Shown here: one piece after another, positions 10,105 to 21,974 of the stretch
Layout of the letters: every line of letters starts with the position of its first letter
Position numbering within the stretch: the first letter of the stretch is position 1
Origin: Callorhinus ursinus
Lineage: Eukaryota > Chordata > Mammalia > Carnivora > Otariidae
DNA: 64,000 nucleotides
Direction of reading: 5' to 3'
NCBI RefSeq assembly: GCF_003265705.1
Contig: NW_020313044.1
Location: 6,729,012 to 6,793,011 of the forward strand
Notes under the pieces: generated by a model
Told to the model about the DNA's origin: nothing
Database searches by the model: none
The model's input: only the letters and a program-made list of their open reading frames with translations
Program-made: the position numbers and the translations under genes

Positions 10105-10760
10105 ACGTAACGGTAATCATTATTGTGTATATAGACAACTTCGTATTTTGCCTTTTGGGATAATGTTCATAAACATTTTTCCCAAGTTTCTTCATTGCCT
10201 TCTTAGTTATTATCTTAGTGACTATGACATAATACCGCCTTGCTTGATGTATCATAATTCACTTGCTTGTCGTCTAATTTTGGGCATTTCAGTTTCAAAT
10301 ATATGTGATTATCAACAAGGCTATGATGGACATCTTTGCATTGTGTGCTACAGAATGGTTTCTCTGGGATAAGTGTCAAAGAGTGGGATTATTTGGGCAA
10401 AGCCTATGAAAAACTTTTGAGATCCTAGTAATTATTTTCACGTCGCTTTCTAAAATAGGTAGAGCATACTTTTTATGTCACTAGCAGTGTGAACATACAA
10501 ATTTCATCAGAATTTTCCCAGTAGTATGCTCTGATTTTAAAATTATTTGTTCTACTAATCTATTAAGTATAAAATGATACCACAAAGTTGCCTTAATTTG
10601 AAATTTTATGATTAGTAGGAAACATGAACATTTTTCTACTTAATTAATTTAATATTTATATTTTCTCTTACATACATTGTTTATATCTTTTACATATTTG
10701 GTTCCTTTAGATCTTCATGTTTCTCTTGAAGTTTAATGAGTCCTTTAAATGGTGTGGGTA
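10105..10760. repeat. L1M-type old LINE remnant
   Basis: Resembles a common old L1 3' region: 'gattatcaacaaggctatga' (ca. 10308-10327), 'ggataagtgtcaaagagtgg', 'gtcactagcagtgtgaacat'. It is strongly diverged; strand + by this reading. Confidence 0.45.
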
Positions 10761-10944
10761 TTAACAATTTGTACGCCATGTTAGACATTTGTAGACATTA
10801 ATAGTTTGCTTCCTTGATATGTTCTTCCCCCGAGTCTTGGCTAGACTTGCTCCTTTTCATTGTCCAGCTATCTGCTCAGAAGCCAGCTTTTTCAAGAGAC
10901 AACCATTGGTCTCCCTGTATAAAGTCAAGGCAGAAGAGTGGGTG

Positions 10945-11155
10945 AGAATAAGTGCACTAGAGTCAGACTATCCGTGTCCAAGGATCTTGGCTCTGCCATT
11001 TGTGGCTTTGAGTAGAATGTGAAATAGGGATAATAATAATTACCCTCCATAAAAGTAGGACTCTTCTGAAGATTAAAAGGATTGATAAAAGCAAAGTGCT
11101 TAGAACCATGCCTGGCGAAAATCAAGAACTATGTAAATGCAGTTATTATTATTTT
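10945..11155 (+). repeat. MIR (sense), with internal deletion
   Basis: 'agtgcactagagtcagacta' (tRNA-like head), 'ttggctctgccatttgtggc', 'gaaatagggataataataat', 'agtgcttagaaccatgcctg'. The stretch between the 'tgccatttgtggc' part and 'aaatagggata' is shorter than consensus, so the central conserved piece is partly lost. Confidence 0.7.
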
Positions 11156-12030
11156 AAGGAATATGAGTATCAGAGGGAAATAACACCTGCGTTTTTAATG
11201 GGTGGAGAAGAGATGAGGAAGTAAACTGTGACCTTCTCACCAGTTTTTCCCAGTCCTACCTTTGCTGCTTATGGTCCTACTTCATACTTTAATGAACATT
11301 GATCAAGAAATCTCCTACATCAGATCACTGTGTTAAATTGCTATGTCCAGGGAAGAAGTACTTTTAAAAAATCAGCCTTCCAGAAGCTTTAAGTGAAAAG
11401 ATAAGAAATAAATATGTATGTTAAATAATAGCATGACAAAGTAGATGGACTTTGGAGATTGGGTAACCTGAGTTCAATGAAAGAAAAAAATCCTGTGAGC
11501 TTCAGAGAATGAGATAGTTTGAACTGGTCCTTTGGTGGTAGGGTTAAGGATTGGAGAGAGGCTGTCAATATGGTAAGATGACATGAACCCAGACTTCTTC
11601 ATAGGAATATCCAAGCATATGGGGGAACATAGGATGAAAACCAACTACTTCAAGTGATGTTTGGCTGAGGTACAGGAGTGATAGGAAATAAGCTGGAGAT
11701 GTAGGCTCAAATTCTGATGGTGGAAGGCCAAAACGTTGCTCCCTGAGATGCACTGGGATGATCCTGATCCCCCTCACTTTTATTATGGTCTTTGGAGCCA
11801 GGGCAAAGAGGCACTTACAAAGTCCTGACAGATTTGCTGATGGTTAACAAGAGAGTTGCTAGCATTGTGTTCTGCTGACGCATTGAAGAGAGGTCACCTC
11901 CATTTATCTAACCCCCAGGGGTTTTGAGGCAGGAATTGTGTCAGAAGAATGCTTTGACACATCCACAAAACAAGTGTGAGCCACCTAGATTAGCATCACA
12001 TTTGATCAGTGTTGCCATCTACACTGACTG
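11156..12030. other. No gene or assignable repeat
   Basis: Unique-looking sequence; no supported frame. Confidence 0.4.
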
Positions 12031-12031
12031 T

Positions 12032-12215
12032 AGGTCTTCTACAGGGTGCATTACCTTATCTCATCCTCTCAGCAACCCCCAGATTAGGTGCTCCTTTTAT
12101 TCTCATTTTACAAATGAGGAAACTGAGGCTTCGAGAGCTTGCATACCTCGTAAGTACTGAGGCAGATTAGAATCCAGGACTGCCTCTCTCCAAAACCACT
12201 GCTCTTTGCAGCCTT
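12032..12215 (-). repeat. MIR (antisense)
   Basis: 'cattttacaaatgaggaaac' and 'tgaggcttcgagagcttgca' with 'tagaatccaggactgcctct' follow the antisense MIR consensus closely. Confidence 0.8.
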
Positions 12216-12585
12216 TAGCATTAGCTTTACATCATCTCTTTGCACAATTAACTTCAGTTGCTGCCTTTTCTCCCTTCCTTCCCCAGTTCCCCCAGTATGT
12301 TGTATTTCTTTTCTCTCCGCCTCTCCCCTCCTGTTTTCTGCCTTGCCCAAGCACTTGCTCATGTCCTCAATCTCCCAACATTTATGGAACTCATAGAGTG
12401 TGCTAAGCATTCTTCTCAGTGATTCTGTTTTTCTGTTTTTATTCCTCCATGTGTGATGCAGTGCTGGGAGAAAGTACTCAATAAGTACATAGTGTTGTTA
12501 GGTGTGGTCCAGTGCCTTCAGTGACTTGAATAAATGCAGGATATTTTGGCTGACACTCCCAAAGATGGGAAGCCCTTTTGTCTAT

Positions 12586-12650
12586 TTTCCTTTCTCTCCC
12601 TCCTCCTTCTCTTTCCCCTTGCTCCCTCCTTCCCTTCCTACCTTCCACAG
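12586..12650. repeat. Polypyrimidine tract
   Basis: Nearly uninterrupted C/T on the + strand (tctctccctcctccttctct and onward). Confidence 0.85.
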
Positions 12651-12745
12651 ATATTTGTCCGATGAATGTTCCATATCAAATACTGTGCTAGTTGCTAGAG
12701 GTACAGATAAAATACGCCGCAAGATGACTGCAATTAAAACATGTT
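12651..12745 (-). repeat. L2-like fragment (antisense)
   Basis: 'gatgaatgttccatatcaaa', 'tactgtgctagttgctagag' and 'gtacagataaaat' match antisense L2 ('ccaggcactgtgctaggcac'). Confidence 0.5.
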
Positions 12746-14074
12746 TCTGATCCACTGTCAGGCTGCAGTGCATATCATCTGGGCCTCTGCTTCAACACTT
12801 ATCCCCCAGTCAACACTTTGCAAGATAATACTTTGATGCCTTTTATAAAAATCCCAAACAGAACAAAACTGTTGGCCAAGAAGGGTAGCACCAAAGATTA
12901 AATGAAGGGGTGGCAGGAGGCTTGGGTAAATTTCATCTATTCTGTTCCCTCTCTACTGAGCAGACATTTTGAAGCAGGGCAGATGGGGTCCTAGGGTCAT
13001 GATACAAATCAGGATCTGCAGGGCAGAATTAGAGAGAGGAGCGTGGCCAGAATCCCAGGAGCTAGATCAGGCTGCTCTGGGGCATGAGCCACCGGACCTG
13101 CATCTGTCCACATTTCTCTGTCAACATGGGTGGATGGCTTTTGTGAATGGCTAACAGGAATGGGCAGCACCCTTTATTTTTTGTCTGGGTGGAGCAACGG
13201 TGGATAGAATAACACGATTCCACCTTGCTCACTTGAGGAGAAACACTATTTTCCAGATCAGACACACCCAACAGAGATTAGGTGATGGACTCTAAAAAGG
13301 CATTCCTCTTCATGCCAGCCCATCCCATGATGTGAACTGGGGCCACAGCTAAAAACCTTCTATTTTCTCAACAGACATCTGAACATATGCAATGAACAGG
13401 ACTCTGTGCTAGAGTGGGTTAGTTTCATTACAAACAAACAACATCTTCAAAAGAGTGTTTACATGTTGATCTTGAATTTCAACAAGCAGAACCCACTACT
13501 CACTGGTTGATTCAGTGCATTTTGAGAGGGAGTCTTCACAGCTCTGAGCTCTTATTTCTTCATAGGACATAGAGTTGAATTCTAGGGATCAGGGCATTCC
13601 CACTTTCCTGTAGCATATGCTCATGTATTTATTAAATGAATAAGCTGAGAATGCCCAGCCCCATAGGAAATATAGTGCTATTCTCTCATTCTTTGGCACC
13701 CATTAACAGCTTACTTTTGTGTAACAGTTGGATCTGTGAGTTGGTTTCATGCAGTTTCTTATGTAAGTCCTTTCATAGAAGTTTTCCAGTAATATATTAC
13801 TGCCTTCGCCTTCCTTCCAGAGATCTCCTGGGAATATCTGAACTATGGGACTGGCCGTAAAGTTATATTATGTTAAGAAGTTTAATTAGCAGAAAATGCA
13901 ATATAACACACATGTCACACATTAATTTTCATAGATTGCATGCCGATCAGATATTGAGAATTCCTGGGTGATTTCAGGCTGCAGACCCATTTTCTTCAAC
14001 CACTTTATTTATTATTTTATTCTTACCCAGTATGGATATAAGGCTTTGGGGCCATCCTCACTCATTCTTTCACT
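12746..14074. other. No gene or assignable repeat
   Basis: Nothing supported. 13375-13430 ('acagacatctgaacatatgc', 'aggactctgtgctagagtgg') could be another scrap of antisense L2. Confidence 0.35.
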
Positions 14075-14202
14075 CTCTTGTTTAGAAGATATTTCCTGAT
14101 CACCTCTCTAAGCCTAAGCCAGGCACTGTCTTGGACAATAAGAATATGGCAGTGAACACAGTAGGTAAGGGTGCTGCTCCTAGAAATTTGCATTCTAGAT
14201 CA
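14075..14202 (-). repeat. L2-like fragment (antisense), left part
   Basis: 'ttgtttagaagatatttcct', 'aagccaggcactgtcttgga', 'atggcagtgaacacagtagg', 'aaatttgcattctaga' follow antisense L2. A MITE interrupts the element. Confidence 0.55.
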
Positions 14203-14440
14203 GTGCTAACTAAAGGACCTTTTTGTGATGATTGCAGTATTGCAGTGTGATTCGATTTGATTCAATTCAATTAAGGGATGATTCATTGTTCAGTATAGCA
14301 GCCACTAACCACATGTGGCTACCGTGGATATGGTATAGTGCAACTGAGCAGCTGAACTTTGAGAATTCCTTAACTTTAATATGTTGAAATTTAACCACAC
14401 AGGGCTAGTGGCTACTATATTAGACCGCATATAGGGAAAG
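14203..14440 (+). mobile_element. hAT-like MITE nested in L2
   Basis: Begins 'cagtgctaactaaaggacct' and contains 'agccactaaccacatgtggc', 'taccgtggatatgg' and 'gggctagtggctactatatt'. These match an old mammalian hAT non-autonomous family whose ends read cagtgctgtccaatag / ctattggacagcactg-like. Exact family name not fixed; terminal repeats are decayed. Confidence 0.55.
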
Positions 14441-14690
14441 ACTGACTTTAAATAAGAAAATACAAAAGCAGTGTATATTCAGATTGTGAAAAGTGCCAGG
14501 AAGGAAATATGGAATGTACCAGAGGCGGTCATGGAGGCTGGCCTCAGACAGAGCGATTAGGCTGGCCTTTGAGGAGGTGACCTTTGAGTTGGACCTAAAG
14601 GATAGTTGAGAGGCAGCCCGACGTGGCAGGAGCTGAAGGAAGAGGACACCAGGCAGAGGGAATGGCAAGTGGTAAAGGCCCATATTGAAT
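14441..14690 (-). repeat. L2-like fragment (antisense), right part
   Basis: 'aggctggcctttgaggaggt', 'gacctttgagttggacctaa', 'aggacaccaggcagagggaa', 'tggcaagtggtaaaggcc' continue the antisense L2-like pattern after the MITE. Confidence 0.5.
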
Positions 14691-15249
14691 TTTCTCAGGA
14701 GAGCCCTGAGGGCTGACTCTTCCCCCTGAATGTGTGTCCCTTCCAGAGCCATACCTGGGCCAGAGGCTTCTACCGTGGATGAGAACTCTCCTCTGGGAGG
14801 ACTGGTTCTCCCTGAGAGCACATACCAGGCTGCAGAGCAGCCAGTCAGATGCTGTTGCAGCCTTCTCCTGTTGAGCTGCCATGCCTTTTCTGCCCAGTGG
14901 TTCCATCGGTGTTCTTTTTAGCTTCTCCCACTCCAGGTGTGCACAGGCGACATGGGAGATATCTGCTGCCTAGCCTGCTTTCTGCATCTAAACCTTTTCT
15001 GATATTTCCAGAAAGAGAAGAACTTAATTCCTTTCTCTGACTCATGTATTTATCCACCTTCCAATGCCTATATTGTTTTTGTCTTTCCACCTTCTCCATC
15101 TGTTCCCCTCCCACCCCACCCCCAGCAGATCCCTTCACTGACTCCTCTCCCTGTAGCATCTCCCCCAGGCGTGTTTGTTCTGTTCCTAGTGTTTTCTCTT
15201 CTTAGCGCCAGAAAGTATTTGCACATATGGGAACACATGTGATACTTGA
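14691..15249. other. No gene or assignable repeat
   Basis: Moderately GC-rich; a C-rich run lies at 15106-15124. No supported frame. Confidence 0.4.
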
Positions 15250-15440
15250 GGTGTAGCTGGTTTTATCACTATTATCATAACTGTCACAATCATCATAATA
15301 CCCATCCCCATTTTTACAGATGAGGGAAAAAAAAATGATTCTAGGGAGTTGCACTGCTTTGTCCCAAATCATTGGGTTGGTGCCTTGATCCAAATCACCA
15401 GCCTAGGTATCTGACTTTGAATTCAGTGTTTTCTTAAATA
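15250..15440 (-). repeat. MIR-like (antisense)
   Basis: 'tttttacagatgagggaaaa', 'ctagggagttgcactgcttt', 'gtatctgactttgaattcag' follow decayed antisense MIR. Confidence 0.45.
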
Positions 15441-15960
15441 CTCTGTCTTCCTCATCTTGTTACTTCAACCTGTTCAGTGAAGAGCATCTCAAATTTGATA
15501 GTTTGAGGAACCCAAATAAATGGTCTCTTTTCCCAGTGTGAGAAGCCCTATAGCATCTGCTTTTTTCCTTGATCAGCCATCTGGCCCTGGTCAGTTACAA
15601 AGAGGTGACATTCAAAATAATTTAGAACATGCTTTATTATTTTTAAAAAAAATAACTCCTATCAAAAGACTTAAGTTTCAAAAAAAAAATCCCTTAAAGC
15701 GTCTTGGATCTCAAAGTTTTTTTTTCTTTTTGTAGATTTCTGGAGCTTGAGAAATAGTGATTTGTGTTTGTGTGCTTATTCTGGTCCACAATCCTATTCA
15801 TAGAAGGTAGCCCTTCTTGCATCAGCCCTGAAGGATACCTGCCAGCCCCACTATCTTTTCTTGGAAGTGCAGTGTCCAGAGATTGCAAGGGAGAGTAGCC
15901 TAGATGCAGGAAGCTGATAGATAGAAATCCTGTGGGAAGAATGAAGACAGGGTGAAGGCT
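15441..15960. other. No gene; A/T-rich low complexity inside
   Basis: A-runs at about 15643-15652 and 15679-15688 and a T-run at 15718-15726. Otherwise nothing recognised. Confidence 0.45.
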
Positions 15961-15984
15961 TCTCAGTTTTATAACACACTGACA

Positions 15985-16076
15985 TATTAAGTTTTTACAG
16001 AAGAGAAGTCTGAGTTATACAGAGTTAGTGACTTGCCTCAAATTCCTTGGTAGATAGAGTGTTTTGACCCTGTGTC
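15985..16076 (-). repeat. MIR fragment (antisense)
   Basis: 'tttttacagaagagaagtct' and 'cagagttagtgacttgcctc' match the antisense MIR core. Confidence 0.55.
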
Positions 16077-16120
16077 CCCCTCTTTGCTGCAAAAATACCT
16101 CCAGTAAATGAATACTTCTT

Positions 16121-16308
16121 TTTTTTTTTTAAGATTTTACTTATTTGACAGAGAGCGAGTGAGCACGAGAAGGGGGAGCGGCAGAGGGAGAGGGAGAAGC
16201 AGACTCACCATTGAGCAGGGAGCCCAATGCCGGGGCTCGATGTGGGCCTCGATCCCAGGACCCTGAGCTGAAGGCAGACACTTAACCTACTGAGCCACCC
16301 AGGCACCC
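16121..16308 (-). mobile_element. Can-SINE (antisense) with TSD and rearranged head
   Basis: T-run, 'aagattttacttatttgaca', GA tract, 'ttgagcagggagcccaatgc', and 'ctgagccacccaggcaccc'. TSD tgaatacttctt (16109-16120) and tgaacacttctt (16309-16320), one mismatch. Compared with other copies the head lacks about 13 bp around the 'gggatcatgacct' segment and carries a short partial repeat ('ggggctcgatgtgggcctcg'). Confidence 0.93.
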
Positions 16309-16320
16309 TGAACACTTCTT

Positions 16321-18070
16321 AATTATAGCCACTGCACTGGGACTGTTGAATCTTGGTACTCAGAGCCCTGGGTGTGCATGTCTGGAAAAGAAAACACTAC
16401 TTGCAGCATTAGGCAGTTAATAGCTTAATTGGATTATGGTATTTCTCTTTTAAGGTAAACCTGAATGAATGATAGAAGTCTTTTCCTCACCCCACCCCGC
16501 GCCCCACTCTCCTGGTATTTCCACAGACAGCAGTTATATTAGTCCCCTCTATTACATGTGACTACTTTATGCTGAGACCCTCAGATATTATGTTTGGTTT
16601 TTAGAGAATTCTGATGTCATGAAGCATGCACAAAATATCCATACTAAATACAATTGCCCCTAAATCCAGGTATGTAAGAAAAACTAATTGGTAGGAATCA
16701 AGGCAATTGTATTTCAATTTAAAATTCAGGTCTTGGTGCCACTGAAGTAAAATATACTTTAAAAGTAGGTTAAAAAGTGGAATAGAGTGTGTATGTCTGA
16801 CCGATCGATAATAGGAGAGAGTGCTAATAATCAGCAACTCATATTACTTCCATTCAAAGTGTTTGATGGAGAAGACTTTGGATTCTTATCTTCTCTGTCT
16901 CTGACTTCATCTCTCTTTCACTCACATATAAACATATCTTAATCATCCTATGCAGAGTGCAGTACTGGATAGGAGTAGATCTGAGTGGGTCTCTGAGGAG
17001 GGCATCCACTCTCTGGTGACCAGAGGCACTACTCAGACTGGCTGACAAACAGTATAATATGATGGATGTAACAAACACAATAGCTGTGATATGTTTAAGG
17101 TCCCCTTTGGATCAAGAAAGGGACAATTTAATTCTTCCCCAAGAAGCTTTTCCAAGGACTTGGAAAATTCTTTTGATGGTCCTTTCTATCCCCAAGGTTT
17201 TCATTCCAGGTTTTCTGTCCTATAGCTGATTGCTCTTTGGTTTCTGTGGTAGCAAAATCTAGCAAACTGAGCACAGTCCCTACAGAGCAGGGATGTCAAA
17301 ATTTACAATAGAGCAATTTAGTTGTGCCCTATTTCTGAAGAAATGAAGACACTTAATTTTTCATCTGCTTCAATGGCAGCGCTTGCTATGATTTCAGATC
17401 AAAAGGCGGTGCAAAATTATTTTTGAATTATTTTAACACATGAAATCTGAACGTTGGAATGATTTATGGACATAAATCATCTAACTTGGCACTAACGGGT
17501 TTTTGAGCCTAATCTTCCAGCCATTTATTTTTAACCTCTCTGAATATCCTCTGCTCTACTGATACCAATACTCAACTTCTGAAGCCAGTGAGCTGTCTGC
17601 TTATAAATACTGAATCAACCAGTAAATCACATTTAATTAGACTTTGTTCATTTCACTTAGCTTTTAAGAAGGTAATATGCCTTTTAAGTTGCACAAAACT
17701 TGGTAATCCAAATAGGAGCAAGGCTGACAAAAAATCTTATTAGGTATAGACCAGAGCTAATGTTTGCTACCTGCTCTGCCAAACCTGTGGCAACCCTTGA
17801 ATATAGTGTCTGCCCCAAAGGCCCAGAGGCAGACTCTGGTACAATGGGGGGAAGTAGAGCTTAGCGAGCACATTAGCTTGTGAGAGATCTTTGAATAAAT
17901 TCCTTACACTGATCTGCCCTGTGTTATTCCTCATTCTTCTGTTTGGAGAACACTCTGGCGTCATCACAGCTAAACACACACGGTGTATTATTTCCAGATA
18001 CATGTATACGATTTCTTTGGTCAAGGGGATGGAGCTAGAAGAGGTGGAGAGGGAGCAGTGCACTGGTTAA
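16321..18070. other. No gene or assignable repeat
   Basis: 1.75 kb with no recognised element and no supported open frame. Single-copy candidate. Confidence 0.4.
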
Positions 18071-18074
18071 AAAT

Positions 18075-18305
18075 GAAGCTTTAGGGACAGGCAGAGATCT
18101 GTAGGATTCCTTTCACTGCTTCATGCTAGTTATAGGACTCAGCATCATTTTCAGTCTCTAAGCCTCAGTTTCTTCACTTGTAAATTGGATGTAATAAATT
18201 GAACTTATGTCATTATTGTGGAAATTAAATAAGATGATACATGTAAAGTGCTCAGACCAGTGGCCTCACATATTGTTAAGAACTCTGTAATGATACATGT
18301 GGTAT
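18075..18305 (+). repeat. MIR (sense)
   Basis: 'tctctaagcctcagtttctt' , 'cacttgtaaattggatgtaa', 'gatgatacatgtaaagtgct' and 'cagaccagtggcctcacata' follow the sense MIR consensus from core to 3' end. Confidence 0.8.
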
Positions 18306-18840
18306 TATCACATGCTTGTATCCCTGTGAAGTTATTTGAGAGGTGGGAGAAAAAGTCCTCTAGCTCCAACTTTCTGGTAGTGCTATTTTACCACTGGAGA
18401 GTTTTCCTAGATTAAGGAACTGGCATTTAATGATACTGAATAATATGCAAATATATGCAAATACTGAATTTCTGTAGGTAGATACATATTCCTGTGACCT
18501 ATTTTATTTGAATAGCATGGATTAAAAGTAAGGAGTTTGAAACTTATCTACATTGTCTTAAAGAAAAGAAACAAAAACAAAAACATAAGACATATTTGCT
18601 CCTTGAAAAGAATTTAAGCAATTTGGGGATATATACCTGCTATATCTTCTTGACTTGAACTCATCCCCAATTGCAAGACTTATCATTTATAATTAAGAGT
18701 TTTCTGGGGGAAGGGAGCAAAGAAAATTTGATTAGATTCATTTTTTGATTACATGGTAAATTCTGATTTCATAAATATTAAAATGTGGAAAAAAAGCATC
18801 TTTTACTTGAGAAAATAAGGTAGCTAAAATGTATACCTCA
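18306..18840. other. No gene or assignable repeat
   Basis: AT-rich; nothing recognised. Confidence 0.4.
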
Positions 18841-18854
18841 TATATTAGTTTTAC

Positions 18855-18928
18855 CTAAAGATAACCATTATTAGCCATTGTAATATATTTTCTAAAGATA
18901 ACCATTGTTAGCCATTGTAATATATTTT
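18855..18928 (+). repeat. 37-bp tandem duplication
   Basis: Unit 1 is 18855-18891 and unit 2 is 18892-18928. Both start ctaaagataaccatt and end ccattgtaatatatttt; they differ at one base (A/G) near the middle. Confidence 0.95.
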
Positions 18929-18964
18929 CTAAGCACTTTAAAATATGTACATAGTACACATGCA

Positions 18965-18986
18965 GGCACACACACACACACACACA
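18965..18986 (+). repeat. (CA)n microsatellite
   Basis: About ten CA units, then 'tatatacacaa'. Confidence 0.9.
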
Positions 18987-19190
18987 TATATACACAATTT
19001 AAATTTATTTTATAAAAACATGTTACATATGCTATATATGATATCTGCTTAGAAATACTAAATGTGTTTAGTATATATCAGAAATATGTATCATAAATGC
19101 CATTCTGCAACTTAAAAAATTATTTAACTCATTTTTATCACAGTATGTCACAGGCTTTTTATTAGTCATATTGATCTACTTAATTACAAG

Positions 19191-19782
19191 AACTGCTGAT
19201 TATTGTATGTATGTATAATTATTGATTTTATTATCCCCTTATTGGTATTGTTAATTAGATCTTAAAGTTTTATTATGATGGAGTCCTTTGAAAATCTAAT
19301 TATAACTATAGACCCTTTTAAGCATCCCTAATTTACAGGGACTTTATGATACCCCTGGAGGTCATCCCTAGCCCCTCTCCACCCCACCACCTATGGCCAG
19401 TTAAGACCCTTGGAGCTCCCAAACTCAGCAAAAATTACCTGCCATATGTAGTCACACATACGAACAGTAATAAACTATAAAACACAAACCTTTATATATG
19501 TTGAAATTTAAATATCTTAGTTCTAGATTTTATGATTGCAAAATTTGGAATATACTCGTTGAAAAAGAATGATGCCCTTTATGGGGATTCCTCCTTTGCT
19601 GGGTCTAAAGCATGTACTCAGTCTATGTATTGGTTAATATAAAAACAAACTTCCCTTTTGAACCAGAAAGCAAATGAGTTGCTAAGTGAATTTCATATGA
19701 GACTTAAAAAGCAGTACATATTCCAGTACCCTAGGATATATCTTCCAAATTTCCTTTTAAAATGTGGTATATTTGAAGGTAT
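19191..19782. other. No gene or assignable repeat
   Basis: AT-rich; nothing supported. Confidence 0.4.
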
Positions 19783-20030
19783 TATAGCTAATAATAGCTA
19801 ACATTTACTGCAGACTCAACATGTTGCAGGCTCGTTATTAAGTACTTTACATGTTTTTTCCTATTTGGTCCCCACAACATTCCCAGGAGTTGGGTGATTT
19901 TATCAACCTAATACTATAGATGAGGGAACCTAATTATAGAGATTAAGTGACTTGCCCAATGTCACATATCTGGAAAGTTCTGGAGTCAGAAAACAAACCT
20001 ACTGCTGCCATTTCCATGGCCTGCCCTCTA
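19783..20030 (-). repeat. MIR (antisense), near full length
   Basis: 'taataatagctaacatttac', 'gctcgttattaagtacttta', 'atagatgagggaacctaatt', 'aagtgacttgcccaatgtca', 'catatctggaaagttctgga' match antisense MIR through most of its length. Confidence 0.82.
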
Positions 20031-20039
20031 CCTGTTCTA

Positions 20040-20679
20040 TAGACTGGCATTCACAGATGATAATGATATTGAACACATTTTTTGAGATGTTGTTCTCTGG
20101 TTCTCTGCTGTGCACGTGGCCTTAACTGTACAGATCAAAATAAAAATATAAACATCAAAAAAGAAAAATAAAGCCCCAAATTTATGTTCTATTCACTTCG
20201 GAGGCTCGTAAAAAGAATATTCGGAAGATGGCCATTTACATTAAGGAATATCAAATCTCCAAACTAACTTTCAAACTAAATTTTTATGCTAGGAAATGTG
20301 AAGCTTCTGGAAGAGTGCCACCCATTGGGAAGAGACAAGTAGTGGACACATGGTGGACTAGCCAGAAGATCTTCATCACAGGGTGTGTCTCATCTTCTGT
20401 GGGCCTTGGTTTCCTTCCATAAGTTAGTGGGCAGCAATGCAACCCAGTGTCTCCTCACTGTTTTCAAGTTAATATATCTTCCTACTTAGGATTTCTTTTC
20501 TTCTTTCTTTTTTAGCCTATCATTTTTCTGTAGTTTCTGACAATTGGTTCTTTATAATCATTCTCTACTCTGCCTCTTCCTTTCTTTTACTCTAGATTTG
20601 TTCAGGCCAGTCTCAGGCATGTATTAGGAGTATACCATGCTGGTTTCTGGCTTCTTCTTTTTTTTTTTTCCCCCCGTCT
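20040..20679. other. No gene or assignable repeat
   Basis: A 64-codon frame at 20228-20422 has no support. A C/T-rich stretch lies at 20499-20515 and a T/C-run at 20658-20674. Confidence 0.4.
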
Positions 20680-21005
20680 AACTATTCCCCTTGCCTAGAA
20701 TGCCCTTCCTGTTCTGTTCTCTCTATTAAAATCCTATCTGTTTTTCTAAATCAGCTTAAGTCTAGTAAGGTCAGCTCATTTGAGAGAAATATTTCTGTAG
20801 CTTCTGAGACATTGAAAGGAAAAATCTTAGCCCTTGTTGACCTCCCTCTAGGGAGCTTGTAGAACACAATTAAGTTCTCAGTTCTTCTGAATTTATTGCT
20901 CTCTTGTTTCATATGTGAATGTCCTTTTACTAGGAAGATAGCAAAAATTTTAAGGCAGGGACTGTCTTATACTTCCATAGTTCCCACATAACATGGTTAA
21001 AATCT
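20680..21005 (+). repeat. L2 (sense)
   Basis: Sense L2 3' region: 'ccttgcctagaatgcccttc', 'ggcagggactgtcttatact', 'tagttcccacataacatgg'. The middle is diverged. Confidence 0.6.
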
Positions 21006-21035
21006 ACTACAGTCTTACTCAGTGAAATAGGTATG

Positions 21036-21230
21036 TGCTATGGCCTGAATGTTTGTGTGCCCACAGTATTCATCTTTTGAAATTCTAACCCCCAAAGGTG
21101 ATGGTATTTGTAGGTGGGGTCTTTGGGAGGTGATTAGGTTATGAGGGTGGAACTCTCACGAAGGGGATTAGTGATCTTATAAAAGAGTCTCTGGAGAGAT
21201 TTCTAGTCCATTCAGTGAGGTGAGGGTATG
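21036..21230 (+). mobile_element. MaLR-type solo LTR fragment
   Basis: 'tgctatggcctgaatgtttg', 'gaaattctaacccccaaagg', 'tgatggtatttgtaggtggg', 'gtctttgggaggtgattagg' and 'aagggattagtgatcttata' match a common old mammalian LTR (MaLR class by memory). The similarity fades after about 21230. No coding internal region adjoins it. Confidence 0.6.
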
Positions 21231-21409
21231 AGAAATCTGCAACCCAGCAGGTCCTCATGTGACCCTGCTGGCAGTTCCCTCTCAGTTGTTGCTCCAGTGT
21301 GTAACCTTGTGTGTTGTAGGATGAGAATCTGTGGCCTTTTCTTGAAATTTGGACTCTTTGGGGACAAACTGTAATAGGGAAGAAAAGGATAAAATAAAAC
21401 ACTGTAGCC

Positions 21410-21625
21410 ATCAAATTTATTGAATATTTCTCATACCAGGCACAATATAAATAGGATATAACCGAGGTATGCTCTCTTTCTCTAGAAGCTTGCAGCTCAA
21501 TGGATGTTGCATTAATCGTTGGGACAGGGGATGGTCCAAGGGATTCGCAGGGTGGCGATACTTGAGCTGGGCCTGGAAGAATAAGCTGGAGTTTGTTAGG
21601 TGGAGAAGGAAGAGAAGGGACATGT
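21410..21625 (-). repeat. L2-like fragment (antisense)
   Basis: 'tattgaatatttctcatacc', 'aggcacaatataaataggat', 'agaagcttgcagctcaatgg', 'cttgagctgggcctggaaga' follow antisense L2. Confidence 0.55.
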
Positions 21626-21721
21626 AGCTTTAACTTCTCAAGTTGCCCACAATTCTCTGTATTCCCTTTGTCTAATATCCTGGGGAAGATAGCTTTTTTC
21701 CTTCTCTTTAGCTAAATCCCT

Positions 21722-21790
21722 GCCTGTTAAAGTGTGTACCTGGGGCATCTACTCGGAATCACCTGAGGTGCTTGGTAAAATGCAGAGTTT
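21722..21790 (+). repeat. MER5A-like hAT element, left part
   Basis: 'cggaatcacctgaggtgctt' and 'ggtaaaatgcagagttt' match MER5A-like 'cagaatcacctggagggctt ... gttaaaa'. A SINE interrupts it at 21791. Confidence 0.65.
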
Positions 21791-21960
21791 TGGGACAACC
21801 AGGTAGCTCAGTCTGTTAAGCGTCCGACACTTCATCTCAACTCAGGTGTTGATCTCAGGGTTGTGAGTACAAGCTGCCTGTTGGGCTCCATGCCCAGCAC
21901 GGAGCCTACTTTGAAATAAAATAAAATAAAATAAAACAAAACAAAAAACCCAAAAAACTT
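21791..21960 (+). mobile_element. Old, diverged Can-SINE with TSD
   Basis: 'gggacaaccaggtagctcag' head with 'gttaagcgtccgacacttca', 'ttgatctcagggttgtgagt', 'gggctccatgcccagcacgg', tail (AAAAT)n then (AAAAC)n. TSD aaaatgcagagttt at 21777-21790 and 21961-21974, perfect. It lacks a CT tract. The body is more diverged than most SINEs here. Confidence 0.9.
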
Positions 21961-21974
21961 AAAATGCAGAGTTT

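Larger units (their letters stand above)
18841..19190. repeat. Possible L1M-type remnant, AT-rich
   Basis: 'gataaccattattagccatt' and 'ttctaagcactttaaaatat' with 'ccattctgcaacttaaaaaa' recall the old-L1 segment with 'ataatcactattaacatttt ... cattctgcaacttgctttt'. Weak call. Confidence 0.35.
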
